DNA of 64,000 nucleotides from Spisula solida (taxonomy: Eukaryota > Mollusca > Bivalvia > Venerida > Mactridae). A program made the translations under genes and the position numbers. Positions within the stretch are counted from its first letter, which is position 1; every line of letters begins with the position of its first letter. Below are positions 35,015-46,019 of the stretch, one piece after another. The notes beneath the pieces were generated by a model. That model searched no databases, was not told the origin of the DNA, and was given only the letters and a program-made list of their open reading frames with translations. The DNA lies in assembly GCA_947247005.1 (NCBI GenBank), contig OX365956.1, forward strand, positions 14,652,089-14,716,088, given 5' to 3'.

Positions 35015-36688
35015 TATTAAGTCAGACAGGGAAGGCAGCACTCAACTTAACCAGCCGAGCACAGAAAACATTAAAAACACACAAAACACAGTGCCCAACT
35101 GAACCAACCGAGCACAGGAAACATAAAACACATAAAGACACAATGCCCAAATAAACAAGCGCAGATCCACCCAAGTCCAAGCTGTCGAAAAGCAAATAAA
35201 TTATAACTAGCTGAATGACCCAGTTGTCACAGCAAAAGGACTATAAAGCCTAGTTTTAGCTGTCAGAAAACTTAAAACGAAGAAGTGCCCAACACACTAC
35301 CGACCAAGAAAATTAAACATCCCCTGTCCCACTGTTTAAAAGCTGAATAGAAATGATTCAGCAAACAAAAGGCGGAATGCCTACGCTGAATGACCTAGTT
35401 ACAACAGTAAAACTGCTGAACTACATAGTTTTAGCAGCCTGTAGTCTCAAAAGTTAAATTACAGTATTAAGACGTTAAAAGGCCCGTATAGTCGGACGAC
35501 CTACTTTCAATTAGTAAAATGACGTAATTGAACAAATCGAGATATGACGTAATGAACAAGTCATTAAGAATTGCAAGCAATACAGAAGTCCCCTACCGGT
35601 TTCCAATGTATCCATTGCCATAGCAACCACAATTCCCGTCAGAACCAAAACTGACGGATTGATGGCAAATCAATAGTTCCCTCCGGTCAAAAACCGGCAG
35701 GGGACTTACAATCACGTTAAATGACCTCAGGGGACAAAACACTACATCCATAATTCCACAGCTGTACATCAACTCGTGAACGAACCATGTAGGATGCGAA
35801 TCGCGGGGACGAAATAGTTAGAAGACAACCAGCAAATACGAATAAATAACTCCTAGCTCCATATAACTTTTGGCCCCGGTCAAAAAATTAAATACTGAGA
35901 AATTATGACATATTATTGATTATTTAAAAATGAAAATCTCCACTGTAAACGGAATTGGCGTTTAAATCCAGATACAAACCCATATTATAATAATTAAACA
36001 AAATACGAAACTACCGGAAGTAGCACCGCCCAACAGAAACCACGGGACACGTGAGAACAAAAAGGCACAGAAAATATACAACTTCACTCGAAAAGGCGCG
36101 GAACACGCCTAACATAAAAAACTAACACAGGAACATGTAATGCAAAACCGGGCATCCAATCCCGAAAGTCTGCTGCTTAAGTCAGTCAAACTAAAACGGA
36201 ACAAGAGCCAGGGGTAAGAACAAGGACAATCCACAACAGACACTGAGTATATGCAATTTTAAAAGATACGAAGCAGCCTTGTGCTGGACAGCGAATTTGC
36301 AGAATCGCACATACATGTACAAAATTAATAAAGTTTAACAAAAAGGCACAGTGGCCAATTATTTTTGTATTGTTTCTTATTATACTATAAAGTGGACAGT
36401 ACATACACAGAGGAAGGTTGACTAAAGGGCTTCCGCCTTGGTACGGACAGTGACACATGCCAATGGGGGCTTAAACGTTTTACAGTGCCTCACAAACCTC
36501 ACACTTACCCAATAGACAAGCTTGTAGAACAGGACAGTGTAAATAAATGTTTCCCGCCATGTAATGTCCTCTAACAAAAAGGCCATAGTGACCGGTAATA
36601 AAGGAATGTAAAACATGAAACATTTTATAAAATACAACCATCGAGTAGCACAGAAAGTACTCAATGACCTATCAGAAGTCAGAGCAAC
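35015..36688 (-). mobile_element. Long retroelement 3' region (copy 1)
   Basis: It starts with the end motif gacagggaaggcagcactca at 35024 and shares 36140-36688 with 41270-41835 (atacgaagcagccttgtgct, cttccgccttggtacggac, …catcgagtagcaca-aaagt). It lacks the coding remnant of the other copy: similarity stops at about 36688, consistent with 5' truncation of a minus-strand element. About 1 kb in the middle (35190-36130), containing 'gctgaatgacc' units and a foldback, is absent from the other copy. Confidence 0.6.
35586..35707. repeat. 122-bp foldback with 17-bp arms
   Basis: aagtcccctaccggttt (35586-35602) pairs with 35691-35707, one mismatch. An inner perfect stem ccgtcag/ctgacgg lies at 35636-35657. 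Confidence 0.75.
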
Positions 36689-36997
36689 ATTATGGCGTTT
36701 AGGTACACGTATAATGTAACGATAAACTTACTAATATACTCATTGCCATTTCGGGCAATTATAAGACAATATACTGCTGTAACCTTATTCTACACGATCT
36801 TGGTACGGAAATCGCATTGGCAACAGGTCAATGGTCGTCCTAAGGCTATCCATGTAAGACATTTCGCCGAGAGAACAACATTAATTACATTATCTGTCAT
36901 GTCCAACATTCTCAGCGGATCAAACTCCATAGAATATTTATTGGATGAGCTAGGAGGGTACGGCAATGTCAAACGAAGCTATTACAGCACTCAATGA

Positions 36998-37147
36998 TGG
37001 GTTTGCAAATATCCCGAGGACCTTTGTCAGACGTTTAATATTCTCTTTGAGTCATCGCTATCAAACGATTGGCTCTTTGAAAACAAAAGGGACACACCAC
37101 TAGACAAGTCTGTCATGTTGTTTATATATCAGAAGGTCACGAAGTAA
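36998..37147 (+). pseudogene. Possible coding remnant, unrecognised
   Basis: This 49-codon open stretch reads WVCKYPEDLCQTFNI… to DKSVMLFIYQKVTK before a stop. It looks more protein-like than nearby AT-rich frames. The inverted copy at 59420-59590 keeps WVC-YPED-C but is then frameshifted, and a different frame there continues the FIYQKVT segment. It has no Met of its own and no clear splice sites. It could be part of a decayed gene duplicated with the arm. Confidence 0.2.
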
Positions 37148-37574
37148 TTATTTGTTCGGCTAAACAAAAACAAAAAATACATGCATATTGACTATAGTTA
37201 TCAAATAAATAAACATGAACTATCAAATAATGAACCGTTTCGAATAATGAACACAGTTTTATTGAAAATGCTACTGTTATGTATTATCATTGCAATAGTT
37301 TTGAAGTATTTTTCGAAACTTTAACGCTACAAGAATAAAACACATATTACCTAGATTTGGGAGAGCAAACTACATTATTCAAATCTTCTAAAGTCGTATA
37401 TATATTTGATTCGAATACGTCTGAATGGTAAATTAAATTACACACGTTTATATGATTTCTTGTAAAAGACTCATATATTGCAGACTTAAAAATAAAATTT
37501 CGTCTGGCATATTACCGGTTCATTATGTCATGAAATTTTCCAGAAAGACACTGTAACATAATATTTAAGTTTGA
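37148..37574. other. Non-coding
   Basis: AT-rich spacer of the inverted arm; weakly alignable with 59020-59420 inverted. Confidence 0.4.
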
Positions 37575-37925
37575 TTATAATTGATACATTTGCACAGCTT
37601 TCTTCAGATATATACGGCTTATACGACATAACAGACCTACCAGACTACAGGCAAATATAAAATACACCAACGGAAACCCTACAAAATACGGCCAACATAA
37701 TATAGCGAGTTGAAAGACGATCGAGGATACATTAACTAAAACGAGAAGTTTCGACTTACATGTAGACCCACGGTGACCATGATCTTTAACTTCAAAGGCA
37801 ATCGTGTTCATCTCTAAGTGGACATAACTAACAATCATTTCATCTCTTTGACCGACAGCTTCTAGGTATCTGTCAGTTAGTTTTTTTTGTTTCATTATAC
37901 ATGATACAAAATCTACGCACATCAC
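37575..37925 (-). CDS. Candidate membrane-protein ORF or exon
   Basis: The 116-codon frame reads (from about residue 20) YLEAVGQRDEMIVSYVHLEM, then AFEVKDHGHRGSTCKSK, then two hydrophobic stretches (LLVLVNVSSIVFQLAILCW; VGFPLVYFIFACSLVGLLC) and a basic tail. The first 15 or so codons may not be real: ctaactgacag (37874-37884 on the minus strand) looks like an acceptor with a branch site, and cgtataag after the last hydrophobic segment could be a donor, so it may be one exon. Its inverted copy (58690-59015) has lost the frame. The layout of short soluble start plus a membrane hairpin loosely recalls GPI-GlcNAc-transferase subunit H. That is from memory and weak; it could equally be a chance frame. 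Confidence 0.3.
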   Translation of the reverse strand: MMCVDFVSCIMKQKKLTDRYLEAVGQRDEMIVSYVHLEMNTIAFEVKDHGHRGSTCKSKLLVLVNVSSIVFQLAILCWPYFVGFPLVYFIFACSLVGLLCRISRIYLKKAVQMYQL

Positions 37926-39956
37926 ACACCTACGATTTTTGGTTTACATAAATGTATGATTATTTCGAGTAAATGTAATAACTTTGCCATTGTGTGAATG
38001 AAAGCAATCTCGCTAATATTGTTAATGGATAGTTATTTTGTAGATATCGTCGAATAGCTATAAAATGGTACTTTTCACGTCGGTATTGCGCATGTTAATG
38101 GTTGTATGAAGTTTGCCACTAACTATTACTAATGTTATTGTATTTGAAATAATTTTTAGAAACTATTGTACTTGAGGGAAATATTACTGTATACGAAAGA
38201 GAGAGTTAAGCAATATCGCTCTCTTAAATCATAACACAGGTTCAATTACGTTGTGAGCCCTTCATTCCTGTACAAATTCGAGAATATAAATTGTGATTAT
38301 TATATCACGTTAGATTGATTAACTAGGTCAATTAGCTTTTTTATAGCTGAAACTAGGTATTTCAGCTTCTTGACTGCTGACACTTTTAGCGGCTAAGTTC
38401 ATTTTCTCGTTCAGTTGTGCCGTGTTATTGTGGTATGTGATGATTTTGTATGTGTTTGTATGCTTGGCTGTTAAAAAACTGCCTCCCTTGTCTATTTTCT
38501 ATTCTTTCTTTTTCAAAGACCACACCGTCGTCGTACAGAATACATTAGGCGAGCTGCTCATGTTATTTTGTTGATGACACTATAATGGCTTGTACTCTAA
38601 ATAAACAACGATCGACAGGGAGCTCTGAAACAAATACAACGAATGCCAATAATGACGTTTATAGCTTCATCTAATACATTTTATGAGTATTGTGCTACAC
38701 ACTCTGCAAATATTAGTACATTAATCGGTCAAATTGTATTGCATTACACCCGAGAGAATGGAGAATGGAGGACACGATACAGAGTCGATGTCAACAATAT
38801 TCACCACCGCACAAACCGTTGCGTGAAATGCAGATTTGTTGATTGAAGGCAGCGGAAAACAATTTTGATTGACTTCAGTTGAGTACGTATTTGTTTTTTG
38901 TGAGCTAGTTTTTGGTGATTTTAAGAGTGATTACTTACAGATATCGCTGACGCGATGAATAAACACTTACTAGAATGTACCAAATCTTCGCATTTGACAC
39001 TGAATTCTCGACTTAATTCGTGGTTTGGAGCAATTCTAAACTTTAATGGTTGCCTTGTATAACTGTTGTATCCGATTTAAACACAACAAATTCAATATCA
39101 ACAATATAGCGTCGCATTTGAATAAACATACAATGTACGTCTGTGTCGCATTATGGTTATTCAAATGCCAGTTGTTGGACGTTATCTCATGTACCACTTG
39201 AATCCAAAAGGAGGGTTTTCACCAACTAACTAGAAAGTCTAGCATTTGAAAATGATAATGATATTAAGTTGATGATTAGAATATCTTAAAATACAAAACA
39301 GAGGCATTTGGACTCGCGTGCCATTTCAGATAACTAACTTAAACGTATTGCCCATACATAACACCATCAGATGAATGTGCCCTCTTTTAATCTCACATTG
39401 ACATAATTTCAATCTCATAATACTGAATTAATGAAAGTGTGTCAGTCTGGATACTTCTTGATGTCACTTACTCTGTCTGGAAATGGAGATATTGCATCTG
39501 AATATCGTCGGCGGGTAGACTTAATATAAGATGTAATGGAAAACAACCAACGCATCCCGAATCGGGTTTTTTCCCTAGGGAATTGATAAGATGCACGAAA
39601 CTTCTGGACACTTTTTGTTGTGATTTAGTGCTACTGGAAATAGAGGTATTGCAGCTGAATATCTTCGGCGGGTAAAGCTAATATAAAATTCAATGTTAAA
39701 AAGCAACGAATCCCAAATCGTTTTTGTTTCGAGTTAATTGATTAGATGCAAAAAACTAATGTAAAATGCCAGGAATGGTTGCCACAAGTATGGTTCGCAT
39801 CAGACGAAACAAAGCTGTACCGCTGTTTTATTGAACTGAATGCTTCATCAAGGTACTATTCTGCTTAAAATGCAACCCAGTTTCTAGTACTTTTTTAGAA
39901 AAGGTTTTAGACTGTTTCAGTTGAGTGCTACCTTCCCTGTCCGACATTTTATTATA

Positions 39957-40301
39957 CGAGGGGTGATCCACAAATATATTTAATCATGATATAAAATGTG
40001 TACGTTTTTTTTTTTTAAATTTTAATAATGCCATAATTTTATTCTTAGCTTACCATTAGAGAAACAGAAAAATGGAAATAACGTCGCTGACGTCAGAATA
40101 TAAATAGCGCTGTGTGACGACCGCGTTAAGTTGGTATTTTGATTTTAGCCATATTTTCTTGTAAAATGACTTGTTTCGTGAAATCATTTCAGCACTTTTG
40201 TCCGAAACGCTGTAGTTTATTGTGATGTAGATTGTATTTCTCTCTGCTATTTGAGTATTAAAATTATGTCCCAAGTACACCATTTTATCCAACGACCCTC
40301 G
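39957..40301. mobile_element. Mariner-like relic (copy in A')
   Basis: Ends cgaggggtgatccacaa… and …caacgaccctcg with TA flanks. A 115-codon minus frame (40056-40403) crosses its edge and is not considered a gene. Just outside, 'tcattacag' and gcgtattgcacatc are kept in A and A'' but could simply reflect shared descent. Confidence 0.7.
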
Positions 40302-41194
40302 TAACTCGTCAGACATCTCCGTTACTGCCAGGAACCGGTTGGTAATCGATGCGCAATACGCTTTTAATGAGATAAACATATGATACTTTATATGACAGGT
40401 CACAACGGTTGTAATTAGCTTAATTATATATACAGATCATAATTATTATCTTAGAGATTTAGTGAAACTGGTCTGGCTAAGATCACAAACTCTTCACGTC
40501 TGGAATGACTTTTAGCTCTCATATTCAGCATTTGTTGGTTTGCATGTACATGACATGTCTTAAATTGCAAGCACACATTTAAAAAGTAATTTTAGTAGAT
40601 AGTTGATGTCGTTTATACTAGTATAAGTGATCACAGTAGTTTGCCAAATATAAACGGGATCATCCAACATCATTACTTAGATCCTCATACAAGTGACCAA
40701 TCAAAGTTCAAATTATTTGATATGGAATGCAAAATTGAAACTAGAATTGCCACACGGTGAAGAGTAATGTACCATTAATACCGCTTTGTCACACAAGTAT
40801 GGCACATTCGGAAATTGGTGATAAGCACGTATTTTATAAAGTTAGATAATGTTATGCGTACGGACCAATACTACGCATTTTATATTGTTAAATAGGCGGA
40901 CCAGAAAGATAATTTGAACAAACAGATGTTCAGATGGGCATAGTGCGATGGTTTTTATATTTTAACCGGACTGGTGCTATATTCTATGTTTTTTTATTTT
41001 GGACTGGAGGTTTGCAATGAGAAACATCAACATGTAACTAACTTTAAATGTACACGCGTGATTTGCAAAACTGCACATTTAACTATTGTATTGACTAAAA
41101 TACTCAAAATTTGGTATAGTGTGTGATGACATTACCAATTGAAAAATGTGTCGGCGTCAAATATAAATGTGTAACAAAAAGTTTATATTAAGTC

Positions 41195-42490
41195 TAATGG
41201 GGAAGGCAGCACTCAACTTAACCAGCCGAGCACAGAAAACACCAAAAACACAAAGCACAATACCCAACTAAAACACGGCATCCCGTCCCGAAAGTCTGCC
41301 GCCTAAGTCAGTCAAACTAAAACGGAACGAGAGCCAGACGAAGAGGAAAATAACAACTGGACATTACACATCACAAGGACAATCTACAACACATACATAG
41401 TGTACATGCTCTTTAAAAGATACGAAGCAGCCTTGTGCTGGACAACGAAATTGCAGAATGGAACATACAAAATGAACAAAGTTTAACAAAAAGGCACAAT
41501 GGCGAAATATTTTTGTAATTTTGTATTTTTACTATAAAGTGGACAATACATACATAGAGGAAGGTTGACTAAATGACTTCCGCCTTGGTACGGACTGCGA
41601 CAAATGTCACTGGGGGCTTAAACATTTAACAGTGCACCAAACCTCACACTTACCCAATAGACAACCTTATAGAACATTACAGTGTAAACAAAAGTTTCCC
41701 GCCATGTAATACCCTTTTACAAAAAGGTCACAGTGACAGGCAATAAAATAATGTAAAACATGAAACATTATATGAATAGCGTCCATCGAGTAGCACATAA
41801 AGTACTCAATGACCTATCAGTAGTGAGAGCAACAAGAGAGCAAACATTTAAGGGTACGACAAGACAATGTAACAGACAGGCATCATTGCCAGCCGTCCAA
41901 AAAGGCTTGAGGTTAGGCCTATCATAGAGTATGTTTATTGTCCGGTCATCGCACAATGAAATAGTAAGCATTATTGAGAGCTGTAAATGGACCCACCACT
42001 AAGCATGCAGTCCTTTACAAAATTAAATGGTCATATCCTCTACTCAGGAAACGTTTTATAATCTTGATAAACACATCACGAAAGTGGCTATGATCCAAAA
42101 TCTTACGAAATTTATAAAGGACATCACCATAAAATTCAGGCTGAGACAGACCTTGTCGCAGAAGTGCCTTAAATTAATACCTTATTTCGAAATGAGATCT
42201 AAATTACGCCTATAAAATTTTGCTAAAGTTTTACGAAGTTTATTGAAGCGACATCCTTGTTGCAATAACTTATTAGTAATACACAGATTTCGAGTACTCG
42301 AGAACAAGCTCTAGCAAAAGGGAAATAATAAGTTGACCGTGGAACATCTCCATCCAAGTGTGGATAATTTACAGTATTTACAAGTCGATACTGCGAGTAC
42401 AAACATTTTGCAAACGATGTCATTTTATGTGGCCCCCCTCTTTGTTCACAAACTGTGCAGTTTTGTGTATATAGCTGTATCACTTTCAGG
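41195..42490 (-). mobile_element. Retroelement remnant (copy 2) with coding end
   Basis: Its left end is the ggggaaggcagcactcaact motif, then the segment shared with 36140-36688, then, farther right on the minus strand, an RT-type protein C-terminus (41945-42440). Read on the minus strand this gives coding sequence, 3' region and terminal motif in that order. It replaces block-A sequence between about 40740 and 42520. Confidence 0.65.
41945..42440 (-). pseudogene. C-terminal part of a reverse-transcriptase protein (Penelope-like type suspected)
   Basis: Read on the minus strand in shifting frames: VNYPHLDGDVPRST, FARACSRV, TNKLLQQGCRFNKLRKTLAK, FYRRNLDLIS, LRQGLSQPEFYGDVLYKFRK, and RTACLVVGPF to a stop at 41945-41947. 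I recognise this order from the region after the RT core in a retroelement family widespread in molluscs and cnidarians, in which ITNKLLxQGYRYHKL and GLSxPEFYGD are constant. At least two frameshifts and an in-frame stop make it dead; the RT core is not present. Assignment to Penelope-like elements is from memory. Confidence 0.6.
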
Positions 42491-43446
42491 AAGTATCAAG
42501 CATATATTGTATATATTGCTGTGTTGATTTTGATCATGTCTTGTATTATACATGTATCATTATCTCGTTACGATGTAAACGTGTCGTTTCAGGGAATGAA
42601 ATTAAAAAAATCATCATGTTGATAATGATGTTATTATACGCCACAAGGCAAACGATAGTGGGTGTAGAATTCAAGTCACATTTCTTTCATTTGATTAAAC
42701 ATTGTCTCCTGGTCACAATTTATCATCAGCTGATGTATTAGAAACATGCATTGGTGTTATTAAGCCAATTATTACATTCCAATTTTCCTTTTCGAGTTGT
42801 TTTGTGGACATCTTAAATTGGTTTATTTCACGACCACTGTGTTGCGGAGTGGTAAATCGTCTGATTTTGGGTTTTTCGAATTTGTCGATTGATTGACTAT
42901 TCAAATTGACCTTACATAAAATAATAATTGCATCGTACATGTTTGTACAACCAATTCCTCTTACATGTTTCGTTATTTCCATTTCATGGTTCAATGCACC
43001 ATTGTAGCGAATTAAGATGGAAAGAGCATTGAGTTACAATCCATTGGTAGCCAATAACACGAACACAAAATTCCATAGCGTTTTCATAGCCGCGCAGTGT
43101 ATGTCCCAGTGATATCAAATGTTTGATGGAAACATTCAGCCATGACAACTCCATGCGTTGCCAGCGTCTGACTTAAAATTGTTATGAAGCTATTATTTGT
43201 ATGCAGTGATTGTAAGCGCTTGTATTGTTGTTATTTTATTTATGACCAGACAGTCCATTCTTTGTCACGAAGCCGTTAGAAACAACATCGTTTATTTTGA
43301 AAAGTAGTATAAAAGTAGTCGTGTTCGCTCCGTATTACTCCTTAATACCTTATATTGTGAGTTTGGTTTTATAAATAAGTCGGTTATACTTTACAAAATG
43401 TTACCAAAATAGCAGCAAATGAAATATATTATTGCGTGTTGACATA

Positions 43447-44632
43447 CGAGGGCCGCTTAAAAAGTATCAATCAGTGGCCAAAAGCATTGTTTAATATCCA
43501 ATTAATGTGTATAAACGCGGACATTTTCAGAAAGATACAACTATTTCCCAGCTACATGTAACTAATAAAACAATATTGCAATCAGAAAAATACCAATATA
43601 TCCATATGACATTTAACCAGTAGGGGTACATGTAACACTGGAATGTCGAGAACATAAGGTATATTAGTAGTCAAAAGGGTTGATATTATTATTTTTACAA
43701 TTTTAATCCGATTGATCTGATATGTGCACATTAGATGCATCGTATACTTGTTTAATTAGTAGTAAATCAACATGATTGTTTGGATAGTCTTAATAGCTTT
43801 AGATGTACAAGGAATCTGCCATGTTCGAAATACTCATGGAAACAGCAGTTTTCTTTGACTATGCCCTATGCGTTGTTACTGTAATGTACAATTGGATGTC
43901 TTAAGTGGGAAAGTTAAACATTTATATATGTTACTATCTATTACATTATAAATAAACTCTGAATTACTCTGAAAAAATACATGAAATGTACAACAGGGTT
44001 AAAAAACTATTATTTTGTCATAAATGGAGGGATACAATTAGCCCACCCACGTTTTCAAAGTCTGGAACGAACATACAATTGTGTTGTAAAAATAAAACTG
44101 AGGTTAAAAGGATTAAAATCGTTCGACGAATGAACCTACATATCATAATTTAAAATGTTTGACTTAATCGGAATAAATTAGTGTTTATTTAGCTAGTATA
44201 TATATAGTATTTTTTAGGATGTGTATGGGGGAGGTTTGGTCGCAGATATGATTTGTTTATACTGCTATAGTTTGGTAATAATTTAACGTTTTCAAAAAAT
44301 GGATTGCTATTTAAGATTACAACAGTACGTATCGCCAATAATATCAATTTACTTTTAATCAGCCTGAATGACATTTGAAAACAACGTTCATAAACTGTAG
44401 GAGCCCATTATATAACAATTGTCATAAGCGTTTATGAGAAATTATTTGTCCAGTCCTATAAACCATGTCCTGTTTGAATATCAATAAAATGGAAATGCTT
44501 TCATATAAAATGATGAAAGTACAAATAGCTAGCTCAAAGATTGATCTTTAAGAAAATATACATTTTTTATGTAGTCAGAGACATTGATATTGCTTTAACG
44601 CCCACTGGTTAATGCTTTTTAAGTGGTCCTCG
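43447..44632. mobile_element. 1.19-kb mariner-type element
   Basis: The left end cgagggccgcttaaaaagta and right end …tgctttttaagtggtcctcg are inverted copies with two mismatches, flanked by TA at 43445-43446 and 44633-44634. Block A lacks it between its matching positions 10990 and 11040. No transposase motifs were seen in any frame. Confidence 0.75.
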
Positions 44633-45048
44633 TAACACTCTAAAACATCACAAAGGGTTTCACTATTTACTGGTGTTGGGTATGGTGCTTTGTTAATGTT
44701 TTTTTGTGTCAGGCTGTTTAAGTTGAGTGCTGCATTATGTTATCCTTTTGAAAACAGGACACAATCCTCAACCAAGGACACAGCCCGACCTAATTTTATC
44801 TGTTGCTATTTATTAGCCATTACTAATAATGACTTCCTCCTTGTTACATTGTAAAGACAAAGTTTTCGTTTGGAAAAGTATTATGTTGAATGACGCACAC
44901 TAGGCGGTTAAATAATAATCGCAAGATAAAAATATTCGTCGAAATGATATTTCTTAAGACTATTGTGTGTGTTCCTACTTTAGCAGTCGTACAATCGACT
45001 TAATTTACAAATATGGCCATACAAATAATTTTGTAAATGTATCAGAGT

Positions 45049-46019
45049 GTTGACATGAATATTTTTTTTATTTTTTTTTTTTATTTACTTTTTATTCAGT
45101 TTTCAGATAAATATAGATACATCAAAAAACAGTACAATGCAAACAACAACAACAATTAACACAAAATTTGTAATATTTGTTTGATAGAATTTTAATGTAG
45201 TTATTAGAATGTGAACTGAATTGCTTTTTAAAGAGGGTGGTTTGATCTTTGATTAGAAGAGAAAAAAAGACAAGGGGTGGACAGAAGAAAAACAAAGAGT
45301 TAAAAAAACAAAAACATGTGAGCCTTTAACTCAATTTAAAAAAAACTTTTGTTTTGTGCTTGTGTTATGATATATCGCTATACATTAAAATCTTTCCACT
45401 TCTAATTTATCTTTGTGTGTTGCAATGATTTTTTCGATGGATATGCGTCGTGTAAGGTAATGTTTGAATGGTTCTATGGCAGGAATTGATTTATCGTATT
45501 TAGAATAGCTGATGAAGTATTTTGCTAATATTAAAATAAAGTTGATTCTGGTTTTTATCCTGCTGTCTTTTTCGTTTTCTAGTCCTAATGTTATTGTTCT
45601 GTAATTCATTAAATTCACAGAAATATTTTTACCATTTAAATATTCTTGTAGATTAAGCCAAAATTGTTGGATTGGTTGGCATTCCCAAAAAAGATGTCTT
45701 TGTGTTTCTGTGTGCATCAAACAGAAGTCACACAATCTGGAACTCGTTAGTTTGCATTTATACAGATAATCATTATTTGGTGTTAATTTCATTAAGAATT
45801 TGTATTGATACTCTCTTAGTTTGGTATCTATGGTGCAATGTATTGGTGTAGTTAATATCTGTTTCCATGTGGTTGTTTTTTCAGAAAATTCATCTCCCAT
45901 TTTTTGAATGCTTTGGCATTAATCTTTTTTGTTTTAATTTGTTTTTCATACAATATTTTATTTCCGGTTTTACAAAGTTTTATTTTGTTTAATAGATATT
46001 CTGGTTGACATGAATATTT
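45049..46019 (-). mobile_element. LINE insertion with 16-bp target duplication and poly(A)
   Basis: The direct repeat gttgacatgaatattt lies at 45049-45064 and 46004-46019. The insert (45065-46003) is on the minus strand, with a T-rich left edge (the poly(A) tail on its own strand) and the right edge cutting into ORF2. Block A at 11425-11445 reads gtgttgacatgaatagttag without interruption: the empty site. The insertion is therefore younger than the A/A' duplication. Confidence 0.95.
45385..45900 (-). pseudogene. LINE ORF2 C-terminus
   Basis: A 171-codon frame ends at 45385, with CDFCLMHTETQRHLFWEC (C57, C60, H69, C74) and the conserved ITLGLEN…RINFILILAKYFI segment after it. Upstream, 45900-46003 continues the protein in another frame (EYLLNKIKLCKTGNKILYEK), so there is one frameshift near 45890. 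No RT domain is included because the insertion is 5'-truncated. It is related to, but not the same family as, the LINE at 21861-24951. Confidence 0.85.

Noticed and set aside
40056..40403. 115-codon minus frame as a gene
   Set aside because: It runs across the edge of a mariner relic and is not open in A or A''.
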